From Garcia nutans (Eukaryota; Streptophyta; Magnoliopsida; Malpighiales; Euphorbiaceae), in contig CANTUV010000010.1 of NCBI GenBank assembly GCA_947685225.1, positions 6,696,001-6,760,000 on the forward strand: a stretch of DNA of 64,000 nucleotides, given 5' to 3'. The notes below the pieces were generated by a model. It ran no database searches and had not been told where the DNA came from. It worked only from the letters and a program-made list of their open reading frames with translations. Numbering within the stretch: position 1 is the first letter of the stretch; the number at the start of each line of letters is the position of its first letter. Shown one piece after another: positions 63,277-64,000 of this stretch. The translations under genes and the position numbers were made by a program.

Positions 63277-64000
63277 AAGTAAACAAGTCGACGACCAATT
63301 TTTTATGCCAATTTCGGGGTAAAAAATTAAAAATATACATACTGTTTGGTGAGTTCACTTCTCTTAGCTTTTTTTATTCTTTGCTTGAATTAGCTTTTTA
63401 TTCTTTTGAAAGCAATTGTTTCTCATAAAAGCAAATATTAAAAACGATAGAAAATTACTATAATATGACATGGAATTATATCACAATCATTGGAAGTCAG
63501 AATTATTAATTTTCTTTCGTTGCTTTTTTTAATAAAAATTTAATTTGATTAAAAATTTAAATCCAAAATTTGATAAAAACATACTGAGTACTTATATATT
63601 GAAAAATTCTATTATAGATACTGTTTATATTTTTATTTATAGACTAAATCAAGTATAAATTATAATTTAAATTATAATATTTAAAAAAATAATTTAAATT
63701 ATTTTTTTAAAATTATAATTTTATAATTACTTTAATTCATGAGTTAAAATATGAATTAAGTGCATCTTGAAATTTTTTTCTCGTATATTATATATATATA
63801 ATTTTTAAAGGTGAAAATTCAGTAATCCAACCAGTAATCGAATTACATGTCATCATCAGAGCGGTGTGTTGGTTTGTCAACTTCCCCATATATCTAGATG
63901 TTGATTGCACTACACTAACACCGCCGCATTTTAATTGCCATTTGCTTCTGCACCGACGCCTAAGCTATCAATACTATATATATATATATATATAATAGAT
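63277..64000. other. AT-rich intergenic DNA at the right edge
   Basis: No gene recognised. Ends with a (TA)n microsatellite near 63975-63993. Confidence 0.55.

Noticed and set aside
1..64000. CRISPR arrays, operons or other prokaryotic defence or toxin systems
   Set aside because: The window is plant nuclear DNA with spliced genes; none of the repeats has the spacer structure of a CRISPR array.

Overview
This window is nuclear DNA of a flowering plant, almost certainly a eudicot. The evidence is multi-exon genes with GT-AG introns, a chloroplast-targeted protein, plant-only families (pPLAIII patatin-like protein, ARM-BTB protein, P/U-type cyclin, phytocyanin) and plant-type retrotransposons and MITEs. 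It is very AT-rich and is mostly intergenic repeat DNA. The species cannot be named from sequence alone.

Layout. 1-2700: minus-strand gene for chloroplast ribosome recycling factor, running off the left edge. 3200-6760: an apparent promoter and leader with no coding exon, split by a 5'-truncated RTE-type LINE with a target-site duplication. 7640-9050: a second, heavily decayed LINE of the same family. 9297-9910: first of four copies of a roughly 0.6 kb MITE. 11369-12388: a phytocyanin pseudogene broken by a small TRIM-like element. 12428-13120: a non-autonomous hAT element with a perfect 8-bp duplication. 14471-15789: two-exon patatin-like gene (PLP9/pPLAIII-delta type). 19100-24103: a decayed Ty1/copia element on the minus strand. 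24.1-31.9 kb: AT-rich DNA with nothing recognisable. 31967-33260: one MITE inserted in another of its own family. About 37.03-37.10 kb: an isolated G-rich patch. 38.1-45.65 kb: an AT-rich satellite-like array with a 1.7 kb higher-order period, interrupted by a solo LTR that itself holds a second solo LTR. 47531-48119: fourth MITE copy. 49351-49986: copia-type solo LTR. 51320-57518: intact 19-exon ARM-BTB gene (ARIA/ABAP1 family). 59215-59375: possible tRNA-derived SINE. 60529-61504: P/U-type cyclin gene with a frameshift. 62917-63273: Tourist-like MITE.

The genes are independent housekeeping or regulatory loci and do not form a pathway. From memory, the ribosome recycling factor and PLP9 genes are neighbours in Arabidopsis (At3g63190 and At3g63200), so this pair looks like conserved microsynteny stretched by about 12 kb of inserted elements. 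I found no convincing new biological system. The most informative content is the nested insertion history, a palindromic module shared by two unrelated-looking LTRs, splice sites embedded in tandem repeats, and the frameshifted cyclin.
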